A DNA stretch of 64,000 nucleotides, taken from NCBI GenBank assembly GCA_963682025.1, contig OY821518.1:146136731-146200730 (forward strand), written 5' to 3'. The position numbers and the translations under genes were made by a program. Below are positions 44,952 to 57,639 of the stretch, piece after piece; position 1 is the stretch's first letter, and each line of letters starts with the position of its first letter. The DNA is from Cordilura impudica (taxonomy: Eukaryota > Arthropoda > Insecta > Diptera > Scathophagidae). The notes beneath the pieces are model-generated. The model was not told where the DNA came from. It was given only the letters and a program-made list of their open reading frames with translations, and made no database searches.

Positions 44952-46050
44952 AATTAGAAAAAATATTGTGGTGGCATCTACGCAATTATTGAGGCAGTCA
45001 CGGAAAAATTAAATGCAAGTCTGTTTTTTTTTAATATAACAAAAATGGATTTTCCCTTTAACAAAATATGGCAGAATTCTTTATAAATGAAATGCAAAAT
45101 GGAAAATCAATTTTGTGCTAATTCTTAACAAAATTAATAATATATATATATGTATTATTATATTTATTAATATTTGTAATTTTATTTGACACAATTTCAC
45201 ACACAGTTTTACAGATCAACTGTTTTAATTAGAAACAAGTAAGAGTGTTAAATTCGGCTGTGCCGAATCTTTGATACCCTCCACCTCGGTTTGTGGCAAT
45301 ACTATTAACATAGCTCATGGTAGTTGTGTTCTTGTTATTGTTAATATGTATGAATCACATTTTTTTTGTGGCTTTTTTTATGTTGTTGTATGTTCAACCA
45401 CTAAACTATTACAAGAAAACACTAGGTTTCATGTTTTTTTTAGAGGTATCTATAAACTTTTGTTCATTTCTCAGCGCAGAGGCTCCCGATTTACTCCGAT
45501 TTCAATACCAACCTGGTGGGAATTATGGCAAATAATTTTTTCGTAACCTGACCTAAGTAGATGCTTTTTTTTTTGAATGAGCGTGATTTCAACAGACACA
45601 CGGACAGACGGACAGACGGACAGACGGACAGACGGACAGACGGACATCGCTATATCGACTCGAGCTGTGATAAGGATCAAGAATATATATACTTTATTGG
45701 GTCGGAAATTAGTTTTTCGATGCGTTACAAACGGAATGACAAACCTATATATACCCTCTGCCACTGAGATGTGGAGGGTATAAAAATATTGTGGTGGCAT
45801 CTACGCAATTATTGAGGCAGTCACGGAAAAATTAAATGCAAGTCTGTTTTTTTTAATATAACAAAAATGGATTTTCCCTTTAACAAAATATGGCAGAATT
45901 CTTTATAAATGAAATGCAAAATGGAAAATCAATTTTGTGCTAATTCTTAACAAAATTAATAATATATATATATATGTATTATTATATTTATTAATATTTG
46001 TAATTTTATTTGACACAATTTCACACACAGTTTTACAGATCAACTGTTTT
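44952..46050. repeat. 275 bp tandem duplication with a DINE in the second copy
   Basis: The unit AATTAGAAA plus GTGGTGGCATCTACGCAATT...CAACTGTTTT occurs at 44952-45226. It occurs again at 45227-45234 plus 45782-46050, split by the DINE at 45235-45781. The two copies differ only in one T run and one TA run. Confidence 0.9.
45235..45781 (-). mobile_element. DINE family 2, full copy
   Basis: On the minus strand it starts TATACCCTCCACATCTCAGT, passes TTTCCGACCCAATAAAGTAT and a (GTCCGTCT)n microsatellite, and ends with GATACC, the hairpin ATTCGGCACAGCCGAAT and CTCTTACTTGT. The head and the TCGATATAGCGATGTCCGTC block closely resemble Drosophila DINE-1/INE-1. Confidence 0.85.
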
Positions 46051-47546
46051 CAACTGATTTAGAAGTGTTCTGTTTTTGAAACAGTAGTGCCAATTTGTAA
46101 CATTTTGTGATGTAATGAAAATCGCAGAATAATAAGTTAATACACAATAAAAAATATTAAATTTTTAAGTTTTATATACATATTGCAATAAAAAAAACTT
46201 TGGTAAATTTACATTGAAGATAGTCAGAAATGAATGAGAAAAAATATATAGACATTTTAGAAAAGCACATTTAATGTTAAACTTTATGCACAAAATATAT
46301 GGGTTTTTGTTGTTTCGAATTTAACTGTGGCTCTAAGTGAAAAGTTTTAGACCGATCCTATATTACATCTTGAGGATCCTCACCTAATATTTTCAAATAT
46401 TTTAAATTCTTTTTAACTCATTTAACCTCATTACGAAAATAGTAAAACAGTAAATATGGAAAATCCACGCACCTCAAAAAATTGTTTTCTATGAAATAAA
46501 TTAAAGACATTTCATATTATACAATTTTCTTTCAAAAATGTATCAATTATTGCAAATTTGAAATTTGACATATAGTATTTGTACATATATTTGTATAGAT
46601 TTCGCAGTATGAAAAGAACTATTATTTCTTTATTTAGAATATATGTATGTAAGTATTGCTCGCAAAAAAATGCAACATCATGAATGAAACACATAGACGA
46701 CTGCTGGCAGCAGCATTTGTAGTCGTATAGTCAGCTACTTGATTTTTCTGAATACGACAGCAACATATAATACAAATGCATTTTTATTTAAATATACAAT
46801 TACTTTTACTTATTTAAAATGCATTAGTACAACGTAAAAATAAATAAATTAGTTTAACGCCTTTTGATTATTAATGGAATTATAGCCTTTCATTTTGCGA
46901 TTTTTTTTTAAACAAAATAAAATATTTCATAGCACTAACTTCTTTTACATATTTTGTTATATTGTCAACACTATTTTTGTTTTGTAGCCAACAAAACACA
47001 CTTGCAGTTTTTTTTTCTATTTGAAGAACATATGACTGCCATTTTTGATGTTGTAGAGTTGTTTTTTTTTTTTATTTTGTTTCGTTAACTCTTTTGTATT
47101 AAAGCACCTCCAATATATGTATCCATTTTAGTTTGCAAATTCAGTATATTTATAATTTATTACTTACAGCAAAAAATAATAGAAACAATTTTATCAGTTA
47201 TGCTTACGAAACTATATAAATAGACTTGAAGTTGGCTGCAAAAGCAGTAGCCTGTGTAAAGAACAAGTTAGCGACATGTAACTGTTACGTAACGTGTCAG
47301 CCTTTTTTTCACATGAAAAGTATTGGGACGTTCCGGTTACGTTCGGTAACTGTTTTAAATGATTTTAATGTAAAAAAAAACAACTGACTCGTTACGGTTA
47401 CGGTTAGAAAACATTGACCTTTTATATGTATTATAATGCTATGAATGCATTTATCTTTATTTTATTTTATTTATATATTCTTTTTTTTTGTATTGTATAT
47501 TATTATTTTCTATTATTATTACTATTTCATTTAATTATTTTTTTTC
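46051..47546. other. No recognised feature
   Basis: AT-rich with no ORF above chance. A GTAACG/CGTTAC-rich patch lies near 47275-47410 (GACATGTAACTGTTACGTAA), of unknown meaning. Confidence 0.4.
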
Positions 47547-47586
47547 TTTAAATAAATTAATACATAAAAATTTGTTTTTTAAATTA

Positions 47587-48423
47587 TTGGTGAACTTTTA
47601 CTCCCTTTATTTACTGCCTTTATATTAACTGGTAGTGTCTGCTTGTCGACAAAATTTTGGATTGATTTTTACCCCCTTTCCCGTGAGCCAATCGATCTGA
47701 AATTTTTCATGCAGGCTCGTGGCAATGACAGAAATGATCTAACAAATTTTTTTAGTGATGCCAAAACAATGGAAACTTTTAAAATTTTCTACCAGAGTTC
47801 ACAAAAAAATGTACAAAGGGTTTGTTTTTATTATATTATTACCACAACGACCACAAAAACAACAAGTCCAGCTATGACAACAATGCAACATTTAGAATAA
47901 CAACAGGAACAATATGGAAACATCATGTTTTTCATTTTTTTTTTTTAATTTTTCATAGATTTACCTGGACCTGTTCCACCGATTTTAATGATTTTTGAAG
48001 CAGAACTCTTCCCATGAATTTGGTGAATCATTCTCACTAAAAATTATCACCCTAGCTATCCTATTGAGGGCGTGATCGTGACAAGAACAACATAGAAAAT
48101 TATATTTTTTCAAGACTTTTTTTAGTTCTTCATTCAAATCTCGGGCCCTAATCGACCGATTAGGACGATTTTAAATAGCAAACTTTTCAGGATGTTAATG
48201 AATCATTTTTTATGCCAAAGAGCACCCTAGCTGCCCGATTGATGCCGTCATCGTGATTTCCACAGACGGACAGACGGACAGACGGACATCGCTATATCAA
48301 CTCCGGTTGTTATAAGGATCACAAATATATATATTTTATGGGGTCCAAATTTTTTTTTCTAATTATTACAAACGGAATGACAAACTTATATATACCCTCT
48401 GCACACTGGAGTGGAGGGTATAA
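47587..48423 (-). mobile_element. DINE family 2 relative, copy 2
   Basis: This is a second copy of the 43016-43829 element, with the same TATACCCTCTGCACACTGGAG end and (GACAGACG)n tract. Together with shared sequence to its left (47547 on), it shows that this block of the window is internally repetitive. It abuts the Helitron fragment at 48424. Confidence 0.75.
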
Positions 48424-48586
48424 AAACTCTTCGTGGTTGCTTGATGATTTATGTGTGTAGTTTCTAATTTCAAAAGAATCTTTCAAAAGAATCGCTCAAG
48501 TAGATTTTGAGTTATGATGTTCACGGACTTCGAACATTTATTTCCAAGAAAATCGGTTTAAAGTTTTTTAAAAACTGATTTATATA

Positions 48587-49429
48587 GGGGAAGAGGTTGG
48601 GTTGTGGCCATAGTTAGGTTTTCGGCTTATAACGGAAATTTTTTTTTTAAATTTTGCGAAGTGGCCTTTTTTGGGGCAAAATTTTTTTTGGTTGGGTTGT
48701 GGCCACCCTTGGAAACCTTGGAAAATATGAAGAAAACCACTACGAATATAGAAAAACTTAAAGTTTATTTATTTTCAAAGCACTCATTGGCATTATTATT
48801 GAGAAAAACTTAAAACTAAATAAAAAATAATAATGATAAATAAATGGCATTATTCGTCTTCAGAATCACAATTTTCGCAGCTGGCTCGTGTGCCAGCACA
48901 CTTCAAATGAACGGGCCGATCGCATCCGAAACAATTGATGGAGTTATTATTGCTTATATGTGTTATATTGCTTACTGGGTAGTTATTTTGACATCGACGA
49001 CGATATTTCACCATTCAAAAAAAAAAAAAAAGGTGGCCACAACCCAACCAATTTTAGTGGCCACAACCCAATTTTGCAGCCATCTTGAGATGTGGTGTCA
49101 ACATATTGGTTGCAATCGATATTTACTCACAAAGTATAATAAATTTACTGAATAAAAATGCATTGCACTCTCATTTTTGATTCATTCACTTCCATTTCTA
49201 ACTCTATTGAAAAGGGGTAAATTTGTATTATTGGTCTTTTTCAAGCACAGAAAAATAAATTTGTTCCTATCACAAAGAAGAGCATCTGCCAGTTTCGGTA
49301 CTCGGTACAAAAATAACGTGCTGCCATGACACACAAATGACTTTTGCAAGAAAAACACATATGCTTTAGGTCAAAAGATACGCTGGGGTGGCCACAACCG
49401 AACCATGGCCACAATCCAACCTCTTCCCC
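48587..49429. mobile_element. 843 bp pogo-like non-autonomous element
   Basis: The inverted ends GGGGAAGAGGTTGGGTTGTG are flanked by TA at 48585-48586 and 49430-49431. The empty target is seen in the related Helitron near 63640 (TTTATATACTATATACC). GGCCACAACCCAA words recur in the arms (near 48609, 48695, 49037, 49060, 49390 and 49405), like subterminal binding repeats. It retains the end of a transposase gene. Confidence 0.85.
48850..49014 (-). pseudogene. Transposase C-terminal zinc finger of the pogo-like element
   Basis: The minus-strand frame reads NSINCFGCDRPVHLKCAGTR then ASCENCDSEDE and a stop at 48850-48852. The C-x2-C, H-x2-C, C-x2-C pattern resembles the PHD-like finger at the end of many insect pogo-type transposases. 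The catalytic domain is gone. Confidence 0.5.
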
Positions 49430-50966
49430 TACTATATACCGTATGAGGCCGGTCGCTGGAAACGCTGTATTTTCTTAAGTTTTGCTCTGATTTACTTCAA
49501 ATTTTGACACAACACTTTCGACATGTTGTTCATTCAGAAAGAGAGATGCAAAAAAGGTTTTAAAACCTATCACCCCTTAAGGAAGTGCAAACACCAATAC
49601 ACCTACACAGAAGAGAAAAAAATATTTCATATTTCATCATACATGTAAACTGAAGAAAGAGAACTAACTACATTTTTTGAAAAGTTATCTATAAATCCAA
49701 AAAATAAAAAATAAGAGCGCATTAGTTTACTTTAAAAAAAACTAATTATTCCAAATCGCCTTGAATTCTTACATGATAATTTCAATAAATTATTCAAATT
49801 AAAATCTTAAATATACCTAGGTATTTACGTAATTTATGTTTGTCAAAATTTTTTGAAAGCAAATAATGCAAAAATTAATATTATGAGTGAAAAAATATTC
49901 TTTTCCCACCTCTCTTCTAAAATTTCAATGTAATTTAATTATGCAAAGTTAGAATAATTTAAATTTTAAACTTGATACCTATTGCACTATTTTTTCAAGT
50001 GCTTTTCATTATAGAGCTTTAAACGAAATCATGCGTTGGACAACAACAAAATCCACATTGAAGATCTCTTTTTTCTCAAATATTTATCAAAAAAGCATAC
50101 TCTTTGGTAAGTGCTGGCCATCAGAGAAACTGAGCGAAAGCAATGCTAACAATACAAAACAATTTTGAGATAAAAAACAAAATGGACAAACGGAAAAGTT
50201 TAGTTTGATAAAAGAAGTAAAAATGTTTAAAATTTCATTCATTACTTTTTTTGCACAGTTTTTCATTGACCAACAAAGGGAATTTAAAAAAGATTTTGAA
50301 TAGATGTTAGTTTTTTTTTATGCTTTTTTGCGTTTTTGTCGTTAGCAGTGCTGCCAATTATGATAACTTATTGTAATTTCGACGATATTTCCATTTGTTA
50401 AAAATTATTTGTTAAGATTGAAGATTTAAAATTTACGTCGTCAAGGGTTAACAATTAATGGGTTGTTTATCGAAAATTGATAGTTTTTGTTCAGTGTAAA
50501 TATAAATTACATAATATGTATAGATTTAATTCTGGGTCAAGTCGTTTCAAAACGGAAATACCTTAATACCATCTCTCGTTGAAATTTCATCACTAATACA
50601 TTTTTATATATAGAAATAACCAATGCGGTAATAATATTCGTAATATGAATGATATAAATAAATTTTATTGTTTCCTTTTGTAATATTTTTTCGAGTTTTA
50701 TAAGCGATGACAATATCTTGTTTTAAAACTGACGATTTTGGCGATTTAGTTTCCAAAATTGTCGATTTTCAGAAGATTTTATTAGCAGCACTGGTCGGTA
50801 ACAAAGAAGAGAGAAAATTGTGTGTGGGTTTGTATAAAATGAGAAAGATGAAATTTTGTTTGTGTATTTCGCATAGCTTTGTAGAGAGTGCTACATGTAT
50901 TATTTCAGCGTTACAGAATCAGTCAGTCAGTCAGTGAGTCAGGGATCAGCGTAAATATATATAAGA

Positions 50967-51508
50967 AGATATTTATTCCTATTTATTCCTGAGAGGAACA
51001 TAGGGCCTCTAAAGCATTCTTATAATTTGAAATAAATCTTTGTCCAAAGCTTTTCTATGGACTATCGATTACTGATATTCTTTTTGGAGAAATTTGAAAT
51101 TGTCTACTTAAAATAAAAATCGTTGTACAAAATAGTTTTAAAGTGTGTTTCTTTGTATTCAAGATAAAAAACGTTGAAATATTTTAACTTGGAAAAACAA
51201 ATTTTAGTATCTTCATGATCATTCATAATTCCCGTAGATTTCATAGCAACAATATCTTTTGAATATATTCACGCATTTATTTTAGACGCCTTTTTAAAAA
51301 CTAGAACTTTTTTCAGAAAATAGCCAGAAATCGATATTAATTTTAAATTTTTTATGTTTTTTTCTTCTAATATTATTTATTTTATACCAATAACAAGAAA
51401 TATTATAAAATATATAATGCTTATAGTATTGTGATTTTGAAAAAGTTAATACGATGTCTTACTCAACAACTCAATAGAAACAATTAAGAAAATTTAGCAT
51501 GTATACAC
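50967..51508. other. No recognised feature
   Basis: AT-rich spacer between Helitron and DINE fragments. Confidence 0.4.
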
Positions 51509-51893
51509 GGTACCCTATACCATGCGTTTAGAGACCCTAACTCTTAGGTCAAACTACTTAGATATAGAAAATAAGCATAAACCAAATTTGAGTGGTATTT
51601 TTATTAATTTTTTTGTCTATATATATATGGGGACTAGCTAGAAGAATGGACCGATCTTGACCATATTTTGTAAAGTCACTTATTTTTTTAATAACATATA
51701 CAAACCAAATTCGAGAAAAGTCTATACAATATTATTGTTTTTAGACATAAGTGAAGATCGGGAATCAGCTTCTGATGGATTGAATTGCTCTATAGAGTTT
51801 ATTCTTAGACTACTGATAAGCGGATATCATAAACATGCATAAACCCAATTTCACCGAGATCTATATGATAATTTGGATATTATGGCAATTTAA
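51509..51893 (-). mobile_element. DINE family 1 fragment
   Basis: It matches the 3' half of copy A in reverse (from TACCCTATACCATGCGTTTA to TAATTTGGATATTATGGCAA), without the terminal hairpin. It is more diverged than the full copies. Confidence 0.7.
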
Positions 51894-52084
51894 GTCGTCT
51901 CGTGCAACTATGCTGTCGATAACTTTTCACTTAGACACAACGACGGGATAGATTTTCATCAACTACGTCAACATTTAGCCAACGCGTAGTGGTTCTGTTT
52001 TGTCATACCATTTGGTTTTTCTGGTTAGCGTTAGAATATACCCCTACACGCATCGTTGCCAAAATTAGCCTGCAAATAATTGCG

Positions 52085-52550
52085 TTTGTCTCTATCTAAC
52101 GATGTCTTTTTTTTTGCAAAAAAAATTTATTTTTCAACATAATCTCCTTTTAGCTCAATACACATAGTCCAACGTTTCTCCAATTTTTGTATCCCTTCCA
52201 AAAAAATAGAATTTTTTGAGGCACATAAAATGGGCATTTGTCTGATCAATAATATCATCGTTGCAGCTAAACCTCTTTTCACCAAGACATTTCTTGCAGA
52301 CAGCTTTCTTATCGGTCAACAACATATCGTGGATTTTTTCGATGTCTTCGGATGTATTGGCCTCAAAAAATAAAGTTTAATAAGCACTCGAAATTCACTT
52401 TTTTTCATTTTTAAAAACCACGAGGTTGTATTTTGAACAGCTGTTAAACGCAAAGTAAATGACGGAACTTGCTCAAAATTTTACAGTAGTCTACTAACAG
52501 GTGGTACTTGATGGAAGCAGTGTTGCATTTCATATAACTACGAGGGAAGT
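52085..52550 (-). mobile_element. Mariner-type element, internally deleted
   Basis: The minus strand joins an N-terminal segment (TSEDIEKIHDMLLTDKKAVC) to a C-terminal one (NAHFMCLKKFYFF, then in another frame LEKRWTMCIELKGDYVEK), the start and end of a mariner-like transposase with the catalytic core deleted. The right end, ACGAGGGAAGTTCGAAAAGT, resembles a mariner TIR. The left end is less clear. Confidence 0.6.
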
Positions 52551-52559
52551 TCGAAAAGT

Positions 52560-54448
52560 CACGGACTTATTGATCCGCCCTTTTATTTCATACGGAGTTC
52601 CTCTTCCTCAATGTGTACATCGCATATAGGCAATCATGTGAAAATTAGACCCCATCACTTTTCCCTTCTCCTACCTACAGTAAAATACATTGGTCCGAAG
52701 TAATCAATGCTGACGAATGTAAACGGTCTCTCCAAATATGCTAATCGTGTCGGATTATGTTGTTTCGGTATGTAGTATCGCCTTTTTAATGATTGCTAAC
52801 TGCTTCGTGAGAATGGTTACGTGTTGCCGTGGGTCCAATTATTTCATCTTCGTGATTATCTGATGCGGCACGACATCTAACTCTCAATATATCATCATCA
52901 TCTAGGTAAATGTCCAAAGATGTTAGTTTATCGCCTTTTTAATGGGCTTACCCTTCCTGAAGTTATAAATATCTTAATAAAGAATATTCTTTGCTAATTG
53001 TATCATCTCAAATGACATTTCGTTTGGAGACGACTTTTTCTCAAATCGGGCATTTAGTTTCCTTATACAGAGTATAACTGTTGATACTGCTCGATATAGA
53101 CTTTTCAAGTTGGAGAAATATTTTGTGTTTAGCATTCGCTGGTCCAAAAAACCATGTTGGTATCTTTAGCTCTGTTTGAGATTTTGTAGCAAACTCAACT
53201 GGGATTAGCTTAAAAGGTACCCATCGCAATTGCGGGTATTTGTGTTTTCCAAGATTTAACTACTGCGATGCATTAAAAACTGGTGCAATTTGTTTTGGGT
53301 TCATGCGCCACTACTGCAATAACCTTATAGCACCTACGGTAGCTTGCAGCTCAAGTCTTGGTATAGATAGCGGCTTTAGATTTTCCTACAACAATGGAGA
53401 CTATACTATTATCTTGGCATACAACACGTAGATAGTTGATTGCATCAAAAGCATCCTCACCTCCGTCTACGAAGGTACGTTGAATGTCAATGGTATCATT
53501 GATATGCGGAAAGTAGTAACATCAAATTCCAAGCGTTCATATATGAATGAAAAGAGCTTTCCATTTATGCCATTTCATACAAAAAGGCTCACTTAGCTCT
53601 GCATCCAAGTCAATACCAGATCGCCAGACTTCTTGGAGAAGATTTTTAAAGGTAGTTGTGTAACATGACAGAAAACCCAGGCAATCACAGTTTGACCATA
53701 AAACTTAGTAATGTTCTTTTCGTCGGAATTATTGTATACAAAACATTACGTCGGGGTTTAGGAAATCATTTTCAGATTTAAACAGAAGAATCTTTAGTAG
53801 GGTCCCAATATATACCAAGCACTTTTTCAGCATTTCCAAAGACTCTTGGTGCCTGTTCGTACATGGTGAATGAACTGTTTTATTATTTGAAGTCCAGCTT
53901 CGGATGTGCAATCCAGTAGCGGAGTGTATTGCATTGAAGTCGTCGCCATATTGATGCTTTTGCATCGCTCCTACTGCTAGTGGAAATGCTCAACATTGTA
54001 GTCTCGAACATAATGTGCAGCATGACGTAGATATTTGGTTGAGCTGAATCATAATTTTTGTTCCACTATAGAAACCGCTGATATTGCATACTCGCATCCC
54101 TGGCACTTACACTGATTGATGTCACCGCATAATGCTACTTGGGCCACACGGAAGTTCAGCAAGATATCGGCTACTGGTTTTCGCAAGTCCGGTCCTCATA
54201 ATGTAGAATCGTTGAGCCAGACTCCATTAGACTAAGCTGTTGCGACTAATCGTACTATGCCAGGTTTATTTCGATTTGATATAACAAAACTTGGGAGCTA
54301 CCACACTCGATCACAATTAATTTTGCTCTCTTCTGCGTTTAACAGTTTAGCATACCTTTTTGATAGTAGGCTATCAATTTGTTTTTGAAGTGTTTCTGTT
54401 TTTTATATTTACTGCTTTTTTTATAAAGACACATAAGTCAGTTTCGTA
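52560..54448 (-). pseudogene. BEL/Pao pol remnant (RT, RNase H, integrase)
   Basis: On the minus strand the order runs from 58080 through the hAT gap to here. RT blocks include AYYQKGMLNAEES, CDRVW with LPSFVISNRNKPGIVRLV and NGVWLNDSTL. GDINQCKCQGCEYA and MQKHQYGDDF near 53960 mark the RT core, followed by the Pao-type SATGLHIRSWTSNN. The downstream region (EVWRSGIDLDAELSEPFCMK near 53620) leads to RNase H-like text, then integrase text (HNPTRLAYLERPFTFVSIDY then FGPMYF near 52700). Many stops and shifts are present and no LTRs were identified. Confidence 0.75.
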
Positions 54449-54587
54449 CCGTCCATCACTGTTGGGAAATGTGGCACAATAGTGCCATTTTTGGCACTAT
54501 TGAATGGTTAGTGGCCCCACAAAAAAACCGTTTTGGCCCTTTTTTATTCTCTCTAAATATTGTCAAAATTATGTTTTTTTTTATAAT

Positions 54588-55353
54588 TATACCCTATACC
54601 ACTATGTGGTTTGGGTATAATGACTTCGTGCTGCTGTTTGTAACAACCAAAAATATTTGACCTAGACCCATCTTTAATTATACCGATCGAATCAGAATCA
54701 CTTTCTGAGTTGATTTAACAATGTCCGTCCGTCCGTCCGTCCGTCCGTCTGTGTGTCCATGTAAAGCTTGTAATCAAACTGCAGGTCGCAAATATGAATA
54801 TATTTCGACGAAATTTGGTATATAAGCTTCTATCGGCCATGGGATGAACCCTATTGAAATTGGTGAGAATCGGTCCATGTTCAGACCTAGCCCCCATACA
54901 AATTACCCATTTGAAATCGACATAAATTGCCATAAGATCCAAATTGTCATATAGATCTTACTCAAATTGGGTTTGTATGCGTTCATTGCATCCATTAATG
55001 AGTAGTCCAAAAATGATCCCTTTGACCCCATATAGAGCTGATTCCGATCTTCACTTAAATCTATTAAAAAACAAAAATATTGCACTGATTCTTCTGAAAT
55101 TTTGTTTGTATATGTTTTTGCAAAATACAAGAGACCTTACCAAACATGGTCACGATCGGTCCATTTTTGGGCCTAGTTCCCATATAGATATAGCATCCGA
55201 TATGAACTTTTTCATATCTGCAGCCAAAAAAATTAATAAAAATCCCACTAAAATTTGGTTTTTGCTTATTTTCTATGTCCAGTTAGTTGGGCCTAAGAGA
55301 TAGGGTTTCTAAACGCATGGTATAGGGTTCGTATAATTTTCTTACTTGTTTTT
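54588..55353 (+). mobile_element. DINE family 1, copy B, terminal palindrome lost
   Basis: It is near-identical to copies A and C over its length, with head TATACCCTATACCACTATGT and a GTCC run near 54725. At its 3' end the 24 bp palindrome is missing: GGGTTCGTATAATTTTCTTACTTG. It sits within the left arm of the hAT. Confidence 0.85.
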
Positions 55354-55660
55354 ACTATAATTTAGTTAATTTCAAAAACACCAAAAAATACCTATTTATC
55401 CCTTTTAAGAATCCTACCTTTTATTGCAACGATGTTAGTTTTTGTTTTCTTTAAAGTTATCAATTTAAAGTGAGTGGTTATAAATGTGTTCAATGAGTTT
55501 TCTGTCAAAATTTTCAGTTAAAAAAAAGCAATAAGTTTAAGAAAACTATTCATTGCCGTTGTAAAAAGTGCTGTAAAAATAACCTTATTGTCATTGTTTT
55601 ATGTTAAAATGAAATAAAAATGTTGGTTAATAAATTCGTAAATTAAGAACAAGCTATTTC

Positions 55661-57639
55661 ATGGTTTTTTTATTTTTTCTAGAGAAAAATCTTCTGATGA
55701 AAGTGCTTCACATGCAACTTCAAAACCAAAAGCTGAAAGAAAATTTAAAACGGACTGGACAAATATGTACGTATCCATGGCTTAGAAAACACAAAACTGG
55801 GAAAAGATGTTTTTTATGTGATACAAACATATCTGGAAGCCAATATCACCTACAAAGACATGCTGAAACAGAAACTCACAAAAATTTAGAAGCTGAAGCA
55901 AAATGCAACCCAAAAATGAACAACTTTATAACACAAATAACAACTACGGATTCAATAAATTACAAGGGTAAAAACTTGGAAATAATGTTAACAAACTTTG
56001 CGGCCGAGCACAATCTTGCATTTTTTATTAAAAAATGGTATAACTGATTCAAATATTGTAAAAACGTTTAATATAAATCGGAAAAAGGGAACAAAAATAA
56101 TAACCGACTCCGTTGGTCCCTCCAATACCAAACAAATTGCCAGTATATGCAAAACAGAATATTTTTCAATAATCGTTGACGAGAGTAATGACTGCACCGT
56201 TTCGAAAAATTTTGCAATTTTAATAAGGATTTACGTTGGTAAGTCTGTTGACCGATTTTTAGAGTTGGTTCAAGTACCTGACGGCTCTGCCAAATCTATT
56301 TTTAACGCTATAAAAAAAGTGTTAGATGAAAACGAAATTCCCTTTGATAATTTAATTGGATTTGGTGCGGATAACTGTTCGGTTATGCTGGGAAGCTCTA
56401 ATGGTGTTCAGGCGTTGCTAAAAGGAGTGCAGCCAGCATTATATGTGAGCGGATGTATATGCCACAATTTAAATTTGGCTTCCCAACATGCTGCCGAGGC
56501 TTTACCCAAAACAATTGACGACCTTATTAGAGGTATCAACCATTTTTTTTTGCAACAGCTCTTCCCGAAAGGAAGATTTTACAAAGTTCCAAAAATATTT
56601 TAACTCTGAGGAACATGCAATCTTAAAATATGCACCAACTAGATGGCTGTCGCGTCAAGCAGCTATTGATAGAATAATTGAACAGTGGGAAGCCCTTACA
56701 TACTATTTTACTCTTTCACATTTTGAATCGAAGTACTCGGAAAAAACTAATTTGATATTGAACAACTTGAAAAGCCATATAATGAAGCTATACTTTTTAA
56801 TTCTTTCATATGTGCTAAAAATTATAAACGATATTAAGATAGAAATGCAAAGCGAAGATACACGAGTTCACGTAATAATGGAAAGACTATCATTACTTTT
56901 TAGACAGCTGGCCAGAAAATTTATAAGCAAACGTTATATTGACGATCTAGAAGTAGAAAATATAAACTTCAACAGTCATCAATTACCGACCCAGGAAATT
57001 TATTGTGGCGCAGCTGTTGAACTACTTATAGTGTCAAAATCGATTCCAGTTGAAGAAGTCATACAATTTAAAGAAAATGTGAAATGCTTTTACATAAAAT
57101 TTTTAGAATATATAAAAAAGAAATATAATTACCAGGATTATTATCTAAATTGGTTTCCAAAATTTTCTACTAAACATGTTTTCAGTGGAGACACAAATAG
57201 TATTGTGTCATTTGTATTAAAATTATTTCCAAATGAAATTGGTAACATTTAAAAAATTAACAGTGAGTACAGAGCGATATCGGAAATGCCTGAGTTAAAA
57301 AATTATATGGATTTTAATATATGTGAATTTTGGAAAGAGATTTCGACCATCAAAAATTGTTTAAATGAACCTTTATTTACAAATGTTTATAGAGTAGTAC
57401 AAGGAATTCTTTCAATACCACACTCTTCAGCAAGCGTAGAAACAGCCTTTTCTGTCCAAAACTTAATTATAACCAAGCTAAGAAATAGATTACAAGTAAA
57501 AACACTATCATCTCTTATTCAAGCAAAAGATTTAATGAAGTCTAACTCCAGAGTTTGTTATGAAAAATATGTTGTTCAATTAGTATCCCAGAAAAATATT
57601 ACAAACTCCGAAATAGAAAATGAGGCTTTATTAGAATAA
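55661..57639 (+). pseudogene. hAT transposase, three lesions
   Basis: The hAT transposase excises and inserts the element. A BED-like finger comes first (KTGKRCFLCDTNISGSQYHL with His pairs). The catalytic domain follows: SIIVDESNDC (first Asp) near 56170, LIGFGADNCSVMLG (second Asp) near 56355, then GCICHNLNLA and a TRWLSRQAAIDR block near 56640. The C-terminal dimerisation region HSSASVETAFSVQN carries the Glu near 57425. The frame shifts at an A run near 56030 and a T run near 56545, and a TAA stops it at 57250-57252. Otherwise the text is well conserved, close to SCAND3/ZMYM6-related hAT proteins. Homopolymer slips could partly be sequencing errors. Confidence 0.88.

Larger units (their letters stand above)
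48424..50966 (-). mobile_element. Helitron (Pif1 family), 5' part, with a pogo-like insertion
   Basis: On the minus strand it begins TCTTATATATATTTACGCTG at about 50966, carries the TGACTGACTGACTG head and matches 22950-24518 for most of its length. It lacks a 3' end because a DINE abuts it at 48423. It is split by the 843 bp element at 48587-49429. No helicase coding is left. Confidence 0.8.

Noticed and set aside
45561..45800. ORFs on both strands over the 45.6 kb repeat (Thr/Asp/Gly-rich peptides)
   Set aside because: They are translations of the GACAGACG microsatellite inside the DINE and are not genes.
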